NCBI RefSeq assembly: GCF_000760595.1
Contig: NZ_BBNM01000002.1
Coordinates: forward strand, 1-64,000
Source of the DNA: Acinetobacter soli
Lineage (GTDB): Bacteria; Pseudomonadota; Gammaproteobacteria; Pseudomonadales; Moraxellaceae
Reading direction: 5' to 3'
DNA: 64,000 nucleotides
How positions within the stretch are numbered: the first letter of the stretch is position 1; the number at the start of each line of letters is the position of its first letter. Both the position numbers and the translations under genes were made by a program. Positions 1 through 10,211 of the stretch are shown piece by piece. The notes beneath the pieces were generated by a model. It ran no database searches. It saw only the letters and a list, made by a program, of their open reading frames with translations, and was not told the origin of the DNA.

Positions 1-24
1 GAAATTATGATTTTCGGTTTATTT

Positions 25-1098
25 TTAATCTTTTTTTAGTATACAAGGCTGAATTTCAGTGTTTTTAAGCTCTAATAATGCACTTTGATCTTTTTCTTGC
101 CAGTGTAACGGCCGCATATCGATGTATTCGATATACCCAGCTTCGCCCTGATAATGCTGATTGTTATAAATCGCATTGAATTGAAAGCTTCCGGCATAAC
201 CTGCTGCCAAACCGAATTTAAAATCGCCTCGACTTTTTCCTTTGACCTCTAATAACAAACAATCTTTCACATATACCTGCCATAAGAACTCACGCGGCAA
301 ATACATTTCTTTAAAATTGGGGGTCGTCACTTTTGGATAGACGCGCTGTATCTGAAAAAATACATTGTCTTTGTAGCTTTCTACACGGCCATCCAAATTT
401 CGTAAATCGGCGCGTGAATAAATAATCTGGTTCCATTGATTGCGTACTTGAGTCAAAAGTACCTGTAACTGATCAGTCAAATTTAAAACATGATGAGTAA
501 AGAAACAAACGGGCATATAAGGCAAATGCGCAGAGCGTGCATATTCAAAACTCCCCATGCCCTGCACTTCATAGCAGTGATTTTCAAACATCACGCGCCC
601 TTGACACCAGCACAAAAGCGACCAGTGTTCAAACACGCCCCACTTTAAAGGAGTGTAGTGTGACAGTACATTAACAGTATGTACTTTCAAATCTACACTT
701 AAAGCAGAGTCGGTTCGTTTAAAGTGAAAATCTGGAAAATAGCCTTGAATAACGTCTTGCTGATCAAAATTAAATGCGTCAGATCTGAAATGACATTGTT
801 CTGAAATGGAATAGGATTTGAGTTGGCCTGCCAGATGCGGACTCGAACTGACAAAAACCGATGCGGTATCTAACGCTTTGTGTTTGAGAATATTTTTATT
901 GTATAAAATCGGAATTTTCGCCTGACCGATCAGGCTCATGAAATTGATGTAGTGTAGCGGTGCGGGTAAGCCCGGCAAAATCAGACCCTGATAAATCAAC
1001 TTAAAACGCCCTTTGGGCGGATGATATGCCAAGGTCCGTTGTCGGGAGTGAGGACTCAGTTGCATAGATGGATTAAATGGTGTCATCAACATCTGCAT
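25..1098 (-). CDS. DUF6670-type hypothetical protein
   Basis: A 357-aa protein with no signal peptide or membrane segment that I can see. It resembles an Acinetobacter family annotated as DUF6670 (recognised from memory, not searched). It is rich in aromatic residues and has a C-terminal part with many glycines and tyrosines (about residues 290-330), suggesting a beta-rich fold. I chose the ATG at 1098 because GAGG lies six bases upstream and this start falls 19 bases after the pssA stop; an upstream ATG at 1152 would overlap pssA. It is probably co-transcribed behind pssA. Function unknown. Confidence 0.75.
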   Translation of the reverse strand: MQMLMTPFNPSMQLSPHSRQRTLAYHPPKGRFKLIYQGLILPGLPAPLHYINFMSLIGQAKIPILYNKNILKHKALDTASVFVSSSPHLAGQLKSYSISEQCHFRSDAFNFDQQDVIQGYFPDFHFKRTDSALSVDLKVHTVNVLSHYTPLKWGVFEHWSLLCWCQGRVMFENHCYEVQGMGSFEYARSAHLPYMPVCFFTHHVLNLTDQLQVLLTQVRNQWNQIIYSRADLRNLDGRVESYKDNVFFQIQRVYPKVTTPNFKEMYLPREFLWQVYVKDCLLLEVKGKSRGDFKFGLAAGYAGSFQFNAIYNNQHYQGEAGYIEYIDMRPLHWQEKDQSALLELKNTEIQPCILKKD

Positions 1099-1117
1099 AC
1101 TCAACCTCACTTCGAAT

Positions 1118-1951
1118 TTATGTCTTGGTGACTGAAGCCTGTTTTCGAGCAAATAAAGTGGTCACAAAACCAGATAATGCATAAACCAGTGATACCACTA
1201 AAATACCCATAGGAATATTATACGTGATTGCTGCAAAAATTAGCACCACTGGCAACATCACAGCAAATGGAACGCGTTTACGATCCATTTCTTTAAACGA
1301 ATAATATTTAATATTCGAGATCATGAGCAAGGCCACAACAACCATATAAACCGCATATCCGATTTGAACGGCGATATCTCGCACATCAAAGATAAACGGA
1401 TAATCACGACTGACCCAAACCAATGAAATCACAAGAATAGCCGCTAGAGGACTGGCAATACCAATAAAATAACGTTTATCGACTACACCAATTTGAACGT
1501 TGAAGCGTGCCAGACGAAATGCGGCACATGCTGTATAAATAAAACAACAGGCCAGCCCGATTCGACCCAAATCATGCAGACTCCAACTGTACATCAGCAT
1601 TGCTGGTGCAACACCAAAAGCCAGTAAGTCGGATAAAGAATCGTATTGTTCACCAAAAGCACTTTGCGCACCAATCGCACGCGCCACTCGTCCGTCTAGA
1701 CCATCGAGCAATGCTGCCAGGAAAATGGCATACACTGCGTGAACGAAATCGCCATTAAAACTTGCAATGATCGAATAAAACCCCGACAGCAATGCTGCCG
1801 TGGTAATCAAATTGGGCCAGAGATAAATGCCACGGCGTTTAACTTTCTGACCTTCATTGGTGTGCTCTTCTTCGACCACTTCAAAAGTGATGCCGTCAAA
1901 TCCATGCTCGTCTGACTTGGAGTCATTTTCAAGTTTTGGTGTATTTGTCAT
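1118..1951 (-). CDS. pssA: CDP-diacylglycerol--serine O-phosphatidyltransferase
   Basis: Makes phosphatidylserine from CDP-diacylglycerol and L-serine at the inner membrane, the first step to phosphatidylethanolamine. The CDP-alcohol phosphatidyltransferase signature DGx2ARx8Gx3Dx3D is complete, from D86 to D108. Several hydrophobic membrane segments follow. The 277-aa length fits the integral-membrane pssA type of this group, not the E. coli peripheral enzyme. The first 40 residues are acidic and cytosolic. Leftward with the DUF6670-type gene 19 bases downstream. Confidence 0.93.
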   Translation of the reverse strand: MTNTPKLENDSKSDEHGFDGITFEVVEEEHTNEGQKVKRRGIYLWPNLITTAALLSGFYSIIASFNGDFVHAVYAIFLAALLDGLDGRVARAIGAQSAFGEQYDSLSDLLAFGVAPAMLMYSWSLHDLGRIGLACCFIYTACAAFRLARFNVQIGVVDKRYFIGIASPLAAILVISLVWVSRDYPFIFDVRDIAVQIGYAVYMVVVALLMISNIKYYSFKEMDRKRVPFAVMLPVVLIFAAITYNIPMGILVVSLVYALSGFVTTLFARKQASVTKT

Positions 1952-1993
1952 TGTTATGTATTCCCAAGAATCCTCTCGCTTAGATGTCGCGTA

Positions 1994-2851
1994 TTATTCG
2001 CCAACCAACCAGCGCACTGCCGCGTGTCCACCGGTCTCTTGCATACGCAAATGTGGAAATAACCACTGTAATGCTTGATCCGCTTGCTCTGAGAACTGCC
2101 AAGGTGGGTTGATCACCAATAATCCGCATCCATTTAAACCGACTGGTGTATCATCAGGCCATACGCAAATTTCGCAAATCAATTGACGACGAATGCCGGT
2201 TTTCATCATTTTCTTTTCAAAACGATCAATCATGGCGCGGTCTTTGATTGGATACCATACCGCAAAAACGCCTGTCGGCCATTTTTTGTAGGCTTCACAC
2301 AACAGCTCGACCAATTGCGGAAAGTCTTTACGCTCTAGCTCGTAAGGTGGATCGATCATCACCAAGCCACGTTTTTCTTTGGGTGGAATCACGGCAAGTA
2401 AGCCTTCGTAAGCGTCGCGCTCATGTAAGCCAGCACGCTTGTCACGAATGTTGTCGCGTAACTGCTGAAAAACATCACGCTGCATTTCAAATACAGTGGC
2501 TTTATCAGTCTCGCGCATACCTTGAAGTGCAAACCAAGGCGAACCCGGATATGTTCCCCGCCCTTCTTCAGCGCGAAGTGCTTCAACGAGTTTTAGATAC
2601 TGCTGAACGCCTTCAGGTGCTTGACGCTTTTCCATATCGCCCAATTGAACCAGACGATGAATACCGGTTAGAAACTCACCCGACTTCTGCGCAGGTGCAA
2701 GTGACAAGTCGTATTTTCCCGCCCCACCATGCGTATCGATATATCGATATGGCTTATCTTTGGCATTTAATTTTGTCAAAAGTTGTAGCAGGAGCACATG
2801 CTTCATTACATCCGCAAAGTTGCCCGCATGAAAATGGTGACGATAATTCAT
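1994..2851 (-). CDS. rlmJ: 23S rRNA (adenine(2030)-N6)-methyltransferase RlmJ
   Basis: Methylates A2030 (E. coli numbering) of 23S rRNA using S-adenosylmethionine. The N-terminus MNYRHHFHAGNFADVMKH is the family hallmark, and the catalytic DPPY motif is present near residue 167 (MIDPPYELE). The 285-aa length is normal (E. coli 280). It is transcribed leftward and is divergent from the dioxygenase gene at 2964; 42 bases separate its stop from the pssA start. Confidence 0.95.
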   Translation of the reverse strand: MNYRHHFHAGNFADVMKHVLLLQLLTKLNAKDKPYRYIDTHGGAGKYDLSLAPAQKSGEFLTGIHRLVQLGDMEKRQAPEGVQQYLKLVEALRAEEGRGTYPGSPWFALQGMRETDKATVFEMQRDVFQQLRDNIRDKRAGLHERDAYEGLLAVIPPKEKRGLVMIDPPYELERKDFPQLVELLCEAYKKWPTGVFAVWYPIKDRAMIDRFEKKMMKTGIRRQLICEICVWPDDTPVGLNGCGLLVINPPWQFSEQADQALQWLFPHLRMQETGGHAAVRWLVGE

Positions 2852-2963
2852 CTTTCAAATAATTCCTCAAATCAGCGGCTATATTAGCATGAAAAAACTT
2901 ACTTACGTGTCGATCGGATGTTTTAGAATACTTCAGAGTATTGATTTTTAGTTTTGAGAATGT

Positions 2964-3572
2964 ATGCAACCCGAGTATTCAAATTGTGAATTTGACCTGG
3001 ATCGTGTGCTCGATGATCTTAATTTTAAAGGCTTTAGCCTGATCGATCAGTTGCATCCATCGAGCTTGATGCAAAAACTAACCAACGAATGCACCCAGCA
3101 TTTGAATGCGTTTCGTGAAGCACAGATTCAAAATGGCGTGGTGAGCCAGATTCGTAGTGATCATATTTTATGGATTGATGACCAACTTCCAAATGCACAA
3201 AAACACATCGATGTATTACACGCTTTAGGACAAGAGATTAATCGCGCTTTTTATACTGGGATACAAAATATTGAAGCGCACTACGCACGCTACAATGCTG
3301 GTGAATTTTATGCCCTGCACCGAGATAACCCGCAGCAAAAAAATCATCGCGTGATTTCAAGCGTCTATTATTTACATCAAACATGGCAAGACAGTTGGGG
3401 TGGACAACTTCGTCTTGAAGATAAAAATGGCGAGTGGCATATCATTCAGCCACGACCTAATCGCTTAGTAATCTTTCAAAGTGACTTGTTGCATGAGGTG
3501 TTAATGTCTCATCAGCAGCGACTATCCATTACCGCTTGGCTGCGAAGTGCAAGTAGCGCTTGGTCAAGCTGA
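2964..3572 (+). CDS. 2OG-Fe(II) oxygenase (prolyl-4-hydroxylase-like)
   Basis: A 202-aa non-haem iron, 2-oxoglutarate-dependent oxygenase. The facial triad is visible as H119-x-D121 (ALHRDN) and H177 (LLHEV), with R186 (QRLSIT) positioned to bind the 2-oxoglutarate carboxylate. The WGGQLRLED segment at 145-153 is typical of the prolyl-hydroxylase-like jelly roll. No signal peptide, so probably cytosolic. The substrate cannot be read from the sequence; ribosomal-protein or EF-Tu hydroxylation is known in related families but is only a possibility here. Confidence 0.88.
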   Translation: MQPEYSNCEFDLDRVLDDLNFKGFSLIDQLHPSSLMQKLTNECTQHLNAFREAQIQNGVVSQIRSDHILWIDDQLPNAQKHIDVLHALGQEINRAFYTGIQNIEAHYARYNAGEFYALHRDNPQQKNHRVISSVYYLHQTWQDSWGGQLRLEDKNGEWHIIQPRPNRLVIFQSDLLHEVLMSHQQRLSITAWLRSASSAWSS

Positions 3573-3659
3573 GATCATATCGATCACCAATATTACCTTG
3601 GGTCTTTTAAACGATAAATCTACCCTCATTAATGTTATAAGAATCTCGAGGATCAATAT

Positions 3660-4187
3660 ATGTCTGATACAAGCAAAATGATTGTAGAACGAATTGGAGA
3701 AACGGATCAGCGTTATCTTGACGGCAACTCTCCTGAGCTTGCATTGGAGCGAGGTGATCTGCGACTACAACTGGTCACTTTAAGTCATAATCGCCAAGAG
3801 CGACTGCATTTTTTACACGAAGCGATTGCCATTTTAGAGCAGTCACGCGTGGAGTTTGAGGAAATGCCGATGTCGATGTATATCGACCTGTCGTTGCAAC
3901 TGGCAAAAGCCTATATGGTTTATTTTGAATTAAGCCAAGACAACAAATTTGCGCTCATTACCCAGCAAATTTTAAAGCCGCTCGCACATTTAAATCATGG
4001 TGACGTGTATTTCTTTTTGGCTTATGCATCTATAGTCAAAAACGAGCTGGCCTTCACACGCCACTGGCTCGACAAATACATAAAGAGTGAACAGCTGGAT
4101 CTTGAATTGCTGCAACAGCATAGTGCATTTAATTCAGTACGTTCGCTTGATTGGTTCAAAGCTTTGATACATTCAAAAACTCACTAA
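3660..4187 (+). CDS. Hypothetical protein, helical repeat-like
   Basis: A 175-aa protein with GAGGAT eight bases before the ATG. Leu/Ala/Tyr-rich amphipathic helices (about residues 25-165) look like a small TPR-like helical bundle, but no motif is strict enough to name a family. No signal peptide, no cysteines. It follows the oxygenase gene after 87 bases and is convergent with the DUF2789 gene. Function unknown. Confidence 0.7.
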   Translation: MSDTSKMIVERIGETDQRYLDGNSPELALERGDLRLQLVTLSHNRQERLHFLHEAIAILEQSRVEFEEMPMSMYIDLSLQLAKAYMVYFELSQDNKFALITQQILKPLAHLNHGDVYFFLAYASIVKNELAFTRHWLDKYIKSEQLDLELLQQHSAFNSVRSLDWFKALIHSKTH

Positions 4188-4218
4188 TCAATTTCCAGCT
4201 TCGAGCTAAGACTATAAC

Positions 4219-4464
4219 TTAAGATGAATGCGCCTCAACATGCAATTGTTGATTGAGCTCATCGACCACAATGGCCCATTCATCATCTTTTTCCCAGTGA
4301 CTCTCTAGAAACTGGCGTTGTCCAGCCGACCAGAATTCGGCCTCATGAAGTTTAGTTTCAGCAGCAATCTGGTGAGTTTGGATAAATTGCTCGATAGCCT
4401 CCGGGGTTGCTTCCAAGCCCAATTGTTCAAACAGTAGTTCTAATGTAGGTTGTGACTCAAACAT
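4219..4464 (-). CDS. DUF2789 family protein
   Basis: An 81-aa acidic cytosolic protein whose start (MFESQPTLELLFEQLGLE) matches the small DUF2789 family of gammaproteobacteria. AGAGGAT precedes the ATG at good spacing. Two or three helices predicted by eye. No biochemical role is established for the family. Confidence 0.8.
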   Translation of the reverse strand: MFESQPTLELLFEQLGLEATPEAIEQFIQTHQIAAETKLHEAEFWSAGQRQFLESHWEKDDEWAIVVDELNQQLHVEAHSS

Positions 4465-4567
4465 GCTGACATCCTCTTTTAAATCATATTGTTATATATT
4501 CAATATAAACAATACGATTTGAGTTTTCCGTTTGAGCGATGTGTGTTCTTGTGAGTGTTTGTATGAG

Positions 4568-4605
4568 CATAAAAAAAGCACTTCATAAGAAGTGCTTTTT
4601 TTATG
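4568..4605. terminator. Bidirectional intrinsic terminator
   Basis: A GCACTTC/GAAGTGC stem (4578-4584 with 4589-4595, ATAA loop) is flanked by seven A on the left and seven T on the right, so it can end transcription both ways. Leftward it ends mdh. Confidence 0.88.
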
Positions 4606-4615
4606 CGAGGGTGAA

Positions 4616-5602
4616 TTATTTCACCATGTCTGCAATTGCAGCACGCTCTTCTTCAAGTTCATTCAACGTGAAGTTGATGCGTTCACGGCTGAACTCGTCG
4701 ATTTCAAGACCTTGAACAATTTTGTATTCGCCATTTTCACACGTCACAGGGAAACCAAACATTACGCCTTCTGGAATACCGTATGAACCGTCAGATGGAA
4801 TACCCATCGTCACCCATTTGCCGTTTGTACCCAACGCCCAATCACGCATGTGATCGATCGCTGCGTTTGCAGCAGATGCAGCAGATGATAAACCACGTGC
4901 TTCGATGATCGCAGCGCCACGTTTACCTACTGTTGGAAGGAACACATCTTTGTTCCAAGCCGCATCGTTGATCTTGTCTTTTAGGCTTTCACCATTTGCA
5001 GTTGCAAAACGATAGTCTGCATACATGGTTGGTGAGTGGTTGCCCCATACTGTCATGTTTTCGATGTCAGATACAGCAACGCCCGCTTTTTGCGCAAGCT
5101 GAGTCAAGGCACGGTTGTGGTCAAGACGTAGCATGGCAGTAAAGTTTTTCGCTGGAAGATCTGGAGCAGATTTCATTGCGATGTACGCATTGGTATTCGC
5201 AGGGTTACCTACAACCAATACTTTTACGTCACGGCTAGCAACTTCATTCAGCGCTTGACCTTGACCGATGAAAATCTCGCCATTCACTTTAAGAAGGTCA
5301 GCACGCTCCATACCTGGACCACGTGGACGTGAACCCACTAACAATGCATAGTCTGCATCTTTAAATGCAACTTTTGGATCATCTGTACCGATCATACCCG
5401 CCAATAATGGGAATGCACAGTCGTCAAGTTCCATCATTACGCCTTTTAGCGCTTGTTGAGCTTTCTCAACTGGAATTTCAAGCAATTGCAAAATAACTGG
5501 TTGGTCTTTCCCTAACATTTCGCCGCTTGCGATGCGGAATAATAAGCTGTAACCAATTTGACCTGCAGCGCCAGTAACGGCAACGCGAACGGGTTGCTTC
5601 AT
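4616..5602 (-). CDS. mdh: Malate dehydrogenase
   Basis: NAD-dependent oxidation of malate to oxaloacetate in the TCA cycle. The dinucleotide-binding GAAGQIGYS lies at residues 11-19, the substrate-loop arginines around residues 92-98 ([10 protein letters not shown]), and the catalytic histidine is H189 (WGNHSPT) after the LRLDHNRA segment. Its 328-aa length and motifs match the cytosolic/Burkholderia-like malate dehydrogenase type, not the 312-aa enterobacterial form. GGAG lies upstream of the ATG. Single-gene unit ended by the hairpin at 4568-4605. Confidence 0.97.
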   Translation of the reverse strand: MKQPVRVAVTGAAGQIGYSLLFRIASGEMLGKDQPVILQLLEIPVEKAQQALKGVMMELDDCAFPLLAGMIGTDDPKVAFKDADYALLVGSRPRGPGMERADLLKVNGEIFIGQGQALNEVASRDVKVLVVGNPANTNAYIAMKSAPDLPAKNFTAMLRLDHNRALTQLAQKAGVAVSDIENMTVWGNHSPTMYADYRFATANGESLKDKINDAAWNKDVFLPTVGKRGAAIIEARGLSSAASAANAAIDHMRDWALGTNGKWVTMGIPSDGSYGIPEGVMFGFPVTCENGEYKIVQGLEIDEFSRERINFTLNELEEERAAIADMVK

Positions 5603-5780
5603 GTAATTATCTCCAATTGAGGATCGTTAAGATGATTAAACAGTTCGTCCATTTAATCTAATAATCATAAACGGCAAAGATTGTACTCCAAACCCACAAC
5701 AGTTGCATGTAAAAGAGAATGGATTTCAACAAAAGTATGATAGGAAATATGAATAAAATAACAAGGCTTTGGACCAAGGT

Positions 5781-6446
5781 CTAATAACTACCTTTAATGG
5801 TAAATTCTTCTGGGCAACTCGACACCACATGACTGGCACATTGCGTGTAAGCACCGCTGACCTGATAACACACCTGAACCTCGGTCAGAATGGGTTTAGA
5901 GCGCGAGCTTTGGCAGGTAAATTTGATGCCACTGGCGGGAAGCGATGGATTAAGTCTTAAAAACTGCTGTCGAATGGTATTTTTCTGCACATCTTTAGTG
6001 GTGGGGCCAGTCAGCTCAGATGGAATTTTCAAACGATCTGCAAAGTTAACAATCGTTCGGAAATATTGGCTGGCATTCATAGGCACACATCCGCCAACTC
6101 CTCGCCAGAGTTGCGTACGAGCACTCTCGTCTGGCATCAGACGGGCCACTACACTGGTTTGTATCGGAGAGAGCATGGCCGATGAATTGGTTTTACATTC
6201 GGTAATATTGCCTGTTTCTGGAATCAGGCCCATCACTGTAAGAGAATAACCTTCGAGACACTTGCGCTGTTTACGTTTGGATGCATCTATTGAGCAGACT
6301 GCGGGTGTCATTTCAATTTGCATGACATAGCCTTGTAATCGACCAGAATCGGCGTGGACCTGTGGTGTGACGATAAGTACATAGACCCATAAACATGCGC
6401 CTATCAACCCTGCCAAATATTTGGATACAAAACTTGTTTTTTTCAT
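5781..6446 (-). CDS. Secreted RNase T2-fold protein lacking catalytic residues
   Basis: A 221-aa protein with a signal peptide (about residues 1-32, ending VHA). The layout follows RNase T2/RNase I: the N-terminal strand with C51 and C63; a CAS I-like segment LTVMGLIPE at 69-77; a CAS II-like segment QLWRGVGGC at 112-120; the YFR...ADRLKIP helix (128-142); and the C178/C193 pair. In active enzymes CAS I reads HGLWP and CAS II HEWEKHGTC; here His becomes M72, Q112 and V117 and Glu becomes L113. So it is probably exported and non-catalytic. It starts 37 bases after slt and is likely co-transcribed. I chose the internal ATG at 6446 because it gives a clean signal peptide; no strong ribosome-binding site is seen. 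Confidence 0.72.
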   Translation of the reverse strand: MKKTSFVSKYLAGLIGACLWVYVLIVTPQVHADSGRLQGYVMQIEMTPAVCSIDASKRKQRKCLEGYSLTVMGLIPETGNITECKTNSSAMLSPIQTSVVARLMPDESARTQLWRGVGGCVPMNASQYFRTIVNFADRLKIPSELTGPTTKDVQKNTIRQQFLRLNPSLPASGIKFTCQSSRSKPILTEVQVCYQVSGAYTQCASHVVSSCPEEFTIKGSY

Positions 6447-6483
6447 CGAATCAAAACTTAACGTTATTTCAAGGAAAACCCGA

Positions 6484-8469
6484 TTAAGGTGTACTTCGTA
6501 CTGGAATAGCACGCATTCGCTGTTGCAAAGATTGCGCACCTTGCCCCAACAGAACACCATAGTGCGATGCATTGGTCATCACATGTTTTACATAGTCACG
6601 TGTTTCGGTTAACGGAATACTTTCTGTGTATTGATCTGCTGCAATCGTTTGGGTATCCGGTTGCCAACGTCGTGCCCGATTCGGGCCTGCATTATAGCCT
6701 GCCGTCGCTAAAACGGCATTGCCACTCAGCTGATTCTGAATCATGGACAAGTAAAAGGTACCATATCGAATATTGGTATTCATATCGGTTAAGGCCGCCG
6801 GATTGTAGGTTTCTCCCATCTGACGCGCAACCAGTTTGGCGGTATCAGGCATGATCTGCATCAAGCCTCCTGCACCAACATGAGAACGCGCAGAAGTCAC
6901 AAAGCGGCTTTCCTGACGCATTAAACCGTATGCCCACGCCGGATCAATACCTGCATTTTGGCTATGGTTCACCACCGTCACCTGATGCGGCATAATATAA
7001 CGATAACCATAATTGTGCTTGCTTACTGTACGGTCTGCGGCATAAATCGCACGATCATACCAGCCCATTTCTTGGGCACGCTGTGCAGCTGCAAGCAATA
7101 AACCATCGTCGTTACGCAAATACGCCTGACGAACAGCCCAGTTCCACTCACGATTGACATAATTGTCTGGTGCATTGATACGGCGCAGTGTAAATGCACG
7201 ATTAAAATGAATATCTCGGCGTAAACGATCGAGGTCGCTGGTGGTGGCTTGCGCATACGGCGGAATATTACTGTAGCGCTCACCCAAACGGTCTTTGGCA
7301 AGCAAATTGTGATAGTCATCGCCAGATTGCGCCAGCTTACGATAGATTTGCTGGGCTGTTGCCTTGGCATTTGCATCATTGCGCTGCTCAGAGGCGCGTG
7401 CAAGCCAGTATTGCCAGCGATCTTCTTGCTTTTGCGCCACCGACATACTATCAATCGCGCGAATCACACTTTCCCAAGCCCCAAAACGAATTGCCTGTCG
7501 TGCGTAAATTTCGGCTTCTTCTGGGCTAAACGGGTAACCGTAACTCATGTCAAACAAGGTCAACACATCGCGGTTAAAGTTATTTTTCATCACCGTGGTA
7601 CCGCCAATATAGGCGACAGTGCGATAAAGATATTTCTGAACGTCTGCTGGCGTGCCTTCGGCATTACGTCGAACCGAAGCCAGCGCACCGTTTAGATCAG
7701 TATCTGCCAAACGGCCTGTTGCATAAATGAGATAAGCATAATCGGCATCGTTGTTTTTAGGTGCCGACCATAAATAGTTCTGTGGTGCCGCCTGAATCTG
7801 ATTGAGCTGCGCTAAAGATAAATTCACGCCAATGGTCTGTGCAGTACTGAGCGCCAACCCGGACTGACCCGCACGCAACTGCCCCCACAAACGCTGTTTT
7901 TTATCCTGAGTGGTCATCAGTGGACTTGAAAGCATCATACGCCCCAAACCGTTACATAAATCTGGCTGGGTATTTGTCGTGAGCCAGACATCTTTGTATT
8001 CGGCAAAAACCAGATCATCGCCCGCTTTGGCACGTACTTGTGCCAGCGCACAGCTTTCCGCGCGATCGGGATTGGTCACATACGGCACCACACTTTGCGG
8101 ACTAACATAGTCGCCAAGTTTGACTTTTTCTTCGACATAATCTGCAGAAAGCTTTTCTGCCATGGCAGACTGTGGATAGCGCTGGGCAAAAGCAACAATA
8201 TTCGCAGGTGGTTGTAACACCAGATTGGTATTGAGTTTCCAGTACTCGGGGTAATAACCCAGAACATCATTTTGCATGGACAGCTGATACTGCTCTAACA
8301 GTACGGTGTCGCCAGCACTGGCAGCACGGAGCGCATCGTTAAACTGTTCTTCGGCAGCAAAAACGGTAGAGCCTGACAACGTAGCCAAACTTCCGAGCAT
8401 ACTCAAGCGAATCAGCCGGCGATTTAGAAGCGTTGCAAGTAATGATTTGCTGTTTTTATTCCATGCCAT
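6484..8469 (-). CDS. slt: Soluble lytic murein transglycosylase
   Basis: Periplasmic enzyme that cleaves peptidoglycan glycan strands to 1,6-anhydromuropeptides. A signal peptide ends near residue 39 (STVFAAE). A long alpha-superhelical region with helical repeats occupies about residues 40-490. The C-terminal SLT domain carries the catalytic E520 (GLMRQESRF) followed by GAGGLMQIMP and the AYNAGP motif near residue 600. At 661 aa it is close to E. coli Slt70 (645). The RNase T2-like gene lies directly downstream. Confidence 0.93.
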   Translation of the reverse strand: MAWNKNSKSLLATLLNRRLIRLSMLGSLATLSGSTVFAAEEQFNDALRAASAGDTVLLEQYQLSMQNDVLGYYPEYWKLNTNLVLQPPANIVAFAQRYPQSAMAEKLSADYVEEKVKLGDYVSPQSVVPYVTNPDRAESCALAQVRAKAGDDLVFAEYKDVWLTTNTQPDLCNGLGRMMLSSPLMTTQDKKQRLWGQLRAGQSGLALSTAQTIGVNLSLAQLNQIQAAPQNYLWSAPKNNDADYAYLIYATGRLADTDLNGALASVRRNAEGTPADVQKYLYRTVAYIGGTTVMKNNFNRDVLTLFDMSYGYPFSPEEAEIYARQAIRFGAWESVIRAIDSMSVAQKQEDRWQYWLARASEQRNDANAKATAQQIYRKLAQSGDDYHNLLAKDRLGERYSNIPPYAQATTSDLDRLRRDIHFNRAFTLRRINAPDNYVNREWNWAVRQAYLRNDDGLLLAAAQRAQEMGWYDRAIYAADRTVSKHNYGYRYIMPHQVTVVNHSQNAGIDPAWAYGLMRQESRFVTSARSHVGAGGLMQIMPDTAKLVARQMGETYNPAALTDMNTNIRYGTFYLSMIQNQLSGNAVLATAGYNAGPNRARRWQPDTQTIAADQYTESIPLTETRDYVKHVMTNASHYGVLLGQGAQSLQQRMRAIPVRSTP

Positions 8470-8625
8470 AGATGCTTTTTTTCAAACCCCAACATTCGGT
8501 ATGCAGTGCTAGTGTAATTATTCTTCATGCATCCTACTGTTGTGTTATGTAACCTTCTGATTCACCAAAATTAATCATGATTATATTTTAACTGGAAAAT
8601 CAATACGCATTGTGCCCGATTTAAT

Positions 8626-8656
8626 TTGCTATCTTTTGTGCAATTACTGCTACAAT
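8626..8656 (+). promoter_or_regulatory. Candidate miaB promoter (extended -10)
   Basis: TGCTACAAT at 8648-8656 is an extended -10 element; a weak TTGCTA -35 lies 19 bases upstream at 8626-8631. This leaves a leader of about 55 bases before miaB. Assigned by eye only. Confidence 0.4.
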
Positions 8657-8718
8657 TGCGGCCTTTCAAAGTGCGTAGTTAAAATACGTGCGTTATCCCG
8701 TTTGTTTTAGGAGCCTAC

Positions 8719-10170
8719 ATGACGGTTCAAACCTTCATTCCAAATGGTGCCAAAGCTGCCTCAGAAAACACTGTTACCCAGCCAACGCACACCCCTGATG
8801 TTTCAATTAAAAAACTGTATATTGAAACTCAAGGGTGTCAGATGAATGAGTATGACAGTCACCGTATGGCAGATCTTCTCGGCGACTCTCACGGTTATGT
8901 GTTGACGCAAGATCCCAAAGAAGCCGACATTTTGCTAATGAACACCTGTTCGATTCGTGAAAAAGCGCAGGAAAAAGTATTTAGTGAATTGGGGCGCTGG
9001 CGCAAGCTAAAAGATAAAAATCCAGAGCTGATTATTGGCGTGGGTGGCTGCGTAGCCTCTCAAGAAGGCGACAATATTCAAAAACGCGCGCCATATGTCG
9101 ATATGGTCTTTGGTCCACAAACCTTGCATCGTTTGCCACAGATGTTAGATCAGTATCAAGATCAGATTGAAAAACCTAAAAAAGACAAAATCAAGCTGGT
9201 GGATATTTCCTTTCCAGATATCGAGAAATTCGACTTTTTGCCTGAACCGCGAGTTGAGGGCTTTAAAGCATTTGTTTCGATTATGGAAGGCTGCTCAAAA
9301 TACTGTTCGTTTTGTGTAGTGCCGTATACGCGTGGCGAAGAAGTGTCGCGCCCACTCGACGACGTTCTGGCTGAAATTGCGGGTCTGGCCGAAAAAGGCG
9401 TGCGTGAAATCTCGCTCCTTGGTCAAAATGTAAACGGTTATCGCGGCGAAACATTCGACGGCGGGATCTGCACCTTCCCTGAATTGTTACGACTCGTTTC
9501 AGAAATTCCGGGCATAGGTCGCTTGCGCTATACCACATCGCATCCACTTGAGTTTTCAGAAGATCTTATCCAGTGCTACCGTGATTTACCGCAAATGGTC
9601 TCGCACCTGCATTTACCTGTTCAAAGTGGTTCAAATGCAGTGTTACAAGCCATGAAACGCAACCACACCATTGATGTGTATATCGAGAAAATTGCCAAGC
9701 TACGTGCTGTTCGCCCCGATATGCATCTCTCTAGTGATTTTATCATTGGCTTTCCGGGTGAAACCGATGAGCATTTCGAAGAAACTTATCAGTTTATCAA
9801 AGACTTGGATTTTGATCATTCATATAGTTTTGTTTACTCAAAACGCCCGGGAACACCGGCTGCCGAGCTTGAAGATACGACCTCTGAAGATGTGAAAAAA
9901 GAGCGATTGGCCAAGGTGCAACACTGGATCAAACAATCGAGTATCCGTAAGACCGATGCCATGAAAGGCACGATACAGCGGGTTTTAATTGAGAAAGTAT
10001 CTGATAAAGATCCGAATCTTTTACTCGGCACAGCGGACAATACCCGTATGGTCACTTTTATTGGTGATGCAGCATGGGTGGGGCGTTTTGCAGAAATTGA
10101 GATTACCGAAATTAAAACTTTAAATTTAGTTTACGGTGAGCTCTTGAATCTTGAGCCTGACGTGGCGTAA
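8719..10170 (+). CDS. miaB: tRNA-2-methylthio-N6-dimethylallyladenosine synthase
   Basis: Radical-SAM methylthiotransferase converting i6A37 to ms2i6A37 in tRNAs that read UNN codons. The N-terminal UPF0004 domain has cluster cysteines C40, C77 and C111. The radical-SAM cluster is C192-x3-C196-x2-C199, and a C-terminal TRAM domain covers about residues 410-475. The 483-aa length is typical. A Gly/Lys-poor 25-residue N-terminal extension precedes the first strand. It is followed 41 bases later by the phoH-like gene, so miaB, phoH-like and ybeY form the familiar gammaproteobacterial tRNA/rRNA-processing string. Confidence 0.97.
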   Translation: MTVQTFIPNGAKAASENTVTQPTHTPDVSIKKLYIETQGCQMNEYDSHRMADLLGDSHGYVLTQDPKEADILLMNTCSIREKAQEKVFSELGRWRKLKDKNPELIIGVGGCVASQEGDNIQKRAPYVDMVFGPQTLHRLPQMLDQYQDQIEKPKKDKIKLVDISFPDIEKFDFLPEPRVEGFKAFVSIMEGCSKYCSFCVVPYTRGEEVSRPLDDVLAEIAGLAEKGVREISLLGQNVNGYRGETFDGGICTFPELLRLVSEIPGIGRLRYTTSHPLEFSEDLIQCYRDLPQMVSHLHLPVQSGSNAVLQAMKRNHTIDVYIEKIAKLRAVRPDMHLSSDFIIGFPGETDEHFEETYQFIKDLDFDHSYSFVYSKRPGTPAAELEDTTSEDVKKERLAKVQHWIKQSSIRKTDAMKGTIQRVLIEKVSDKDPNLLLGTADNTRMVTFIGDAAWVGRFAEIEITEIKTLNLVYGELLNLEPDVA

Positions 10171-10211
10171 TGTAAGGGTACTAGAACAAAGGCTACAAAA
10201 AGGATAATTCT

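Noticed and set aside
2248..2862. 204-codon forward frame opposite rlmJ
   Set aside because: Shadow of a clearly conserved gene on the other strand, no family features.
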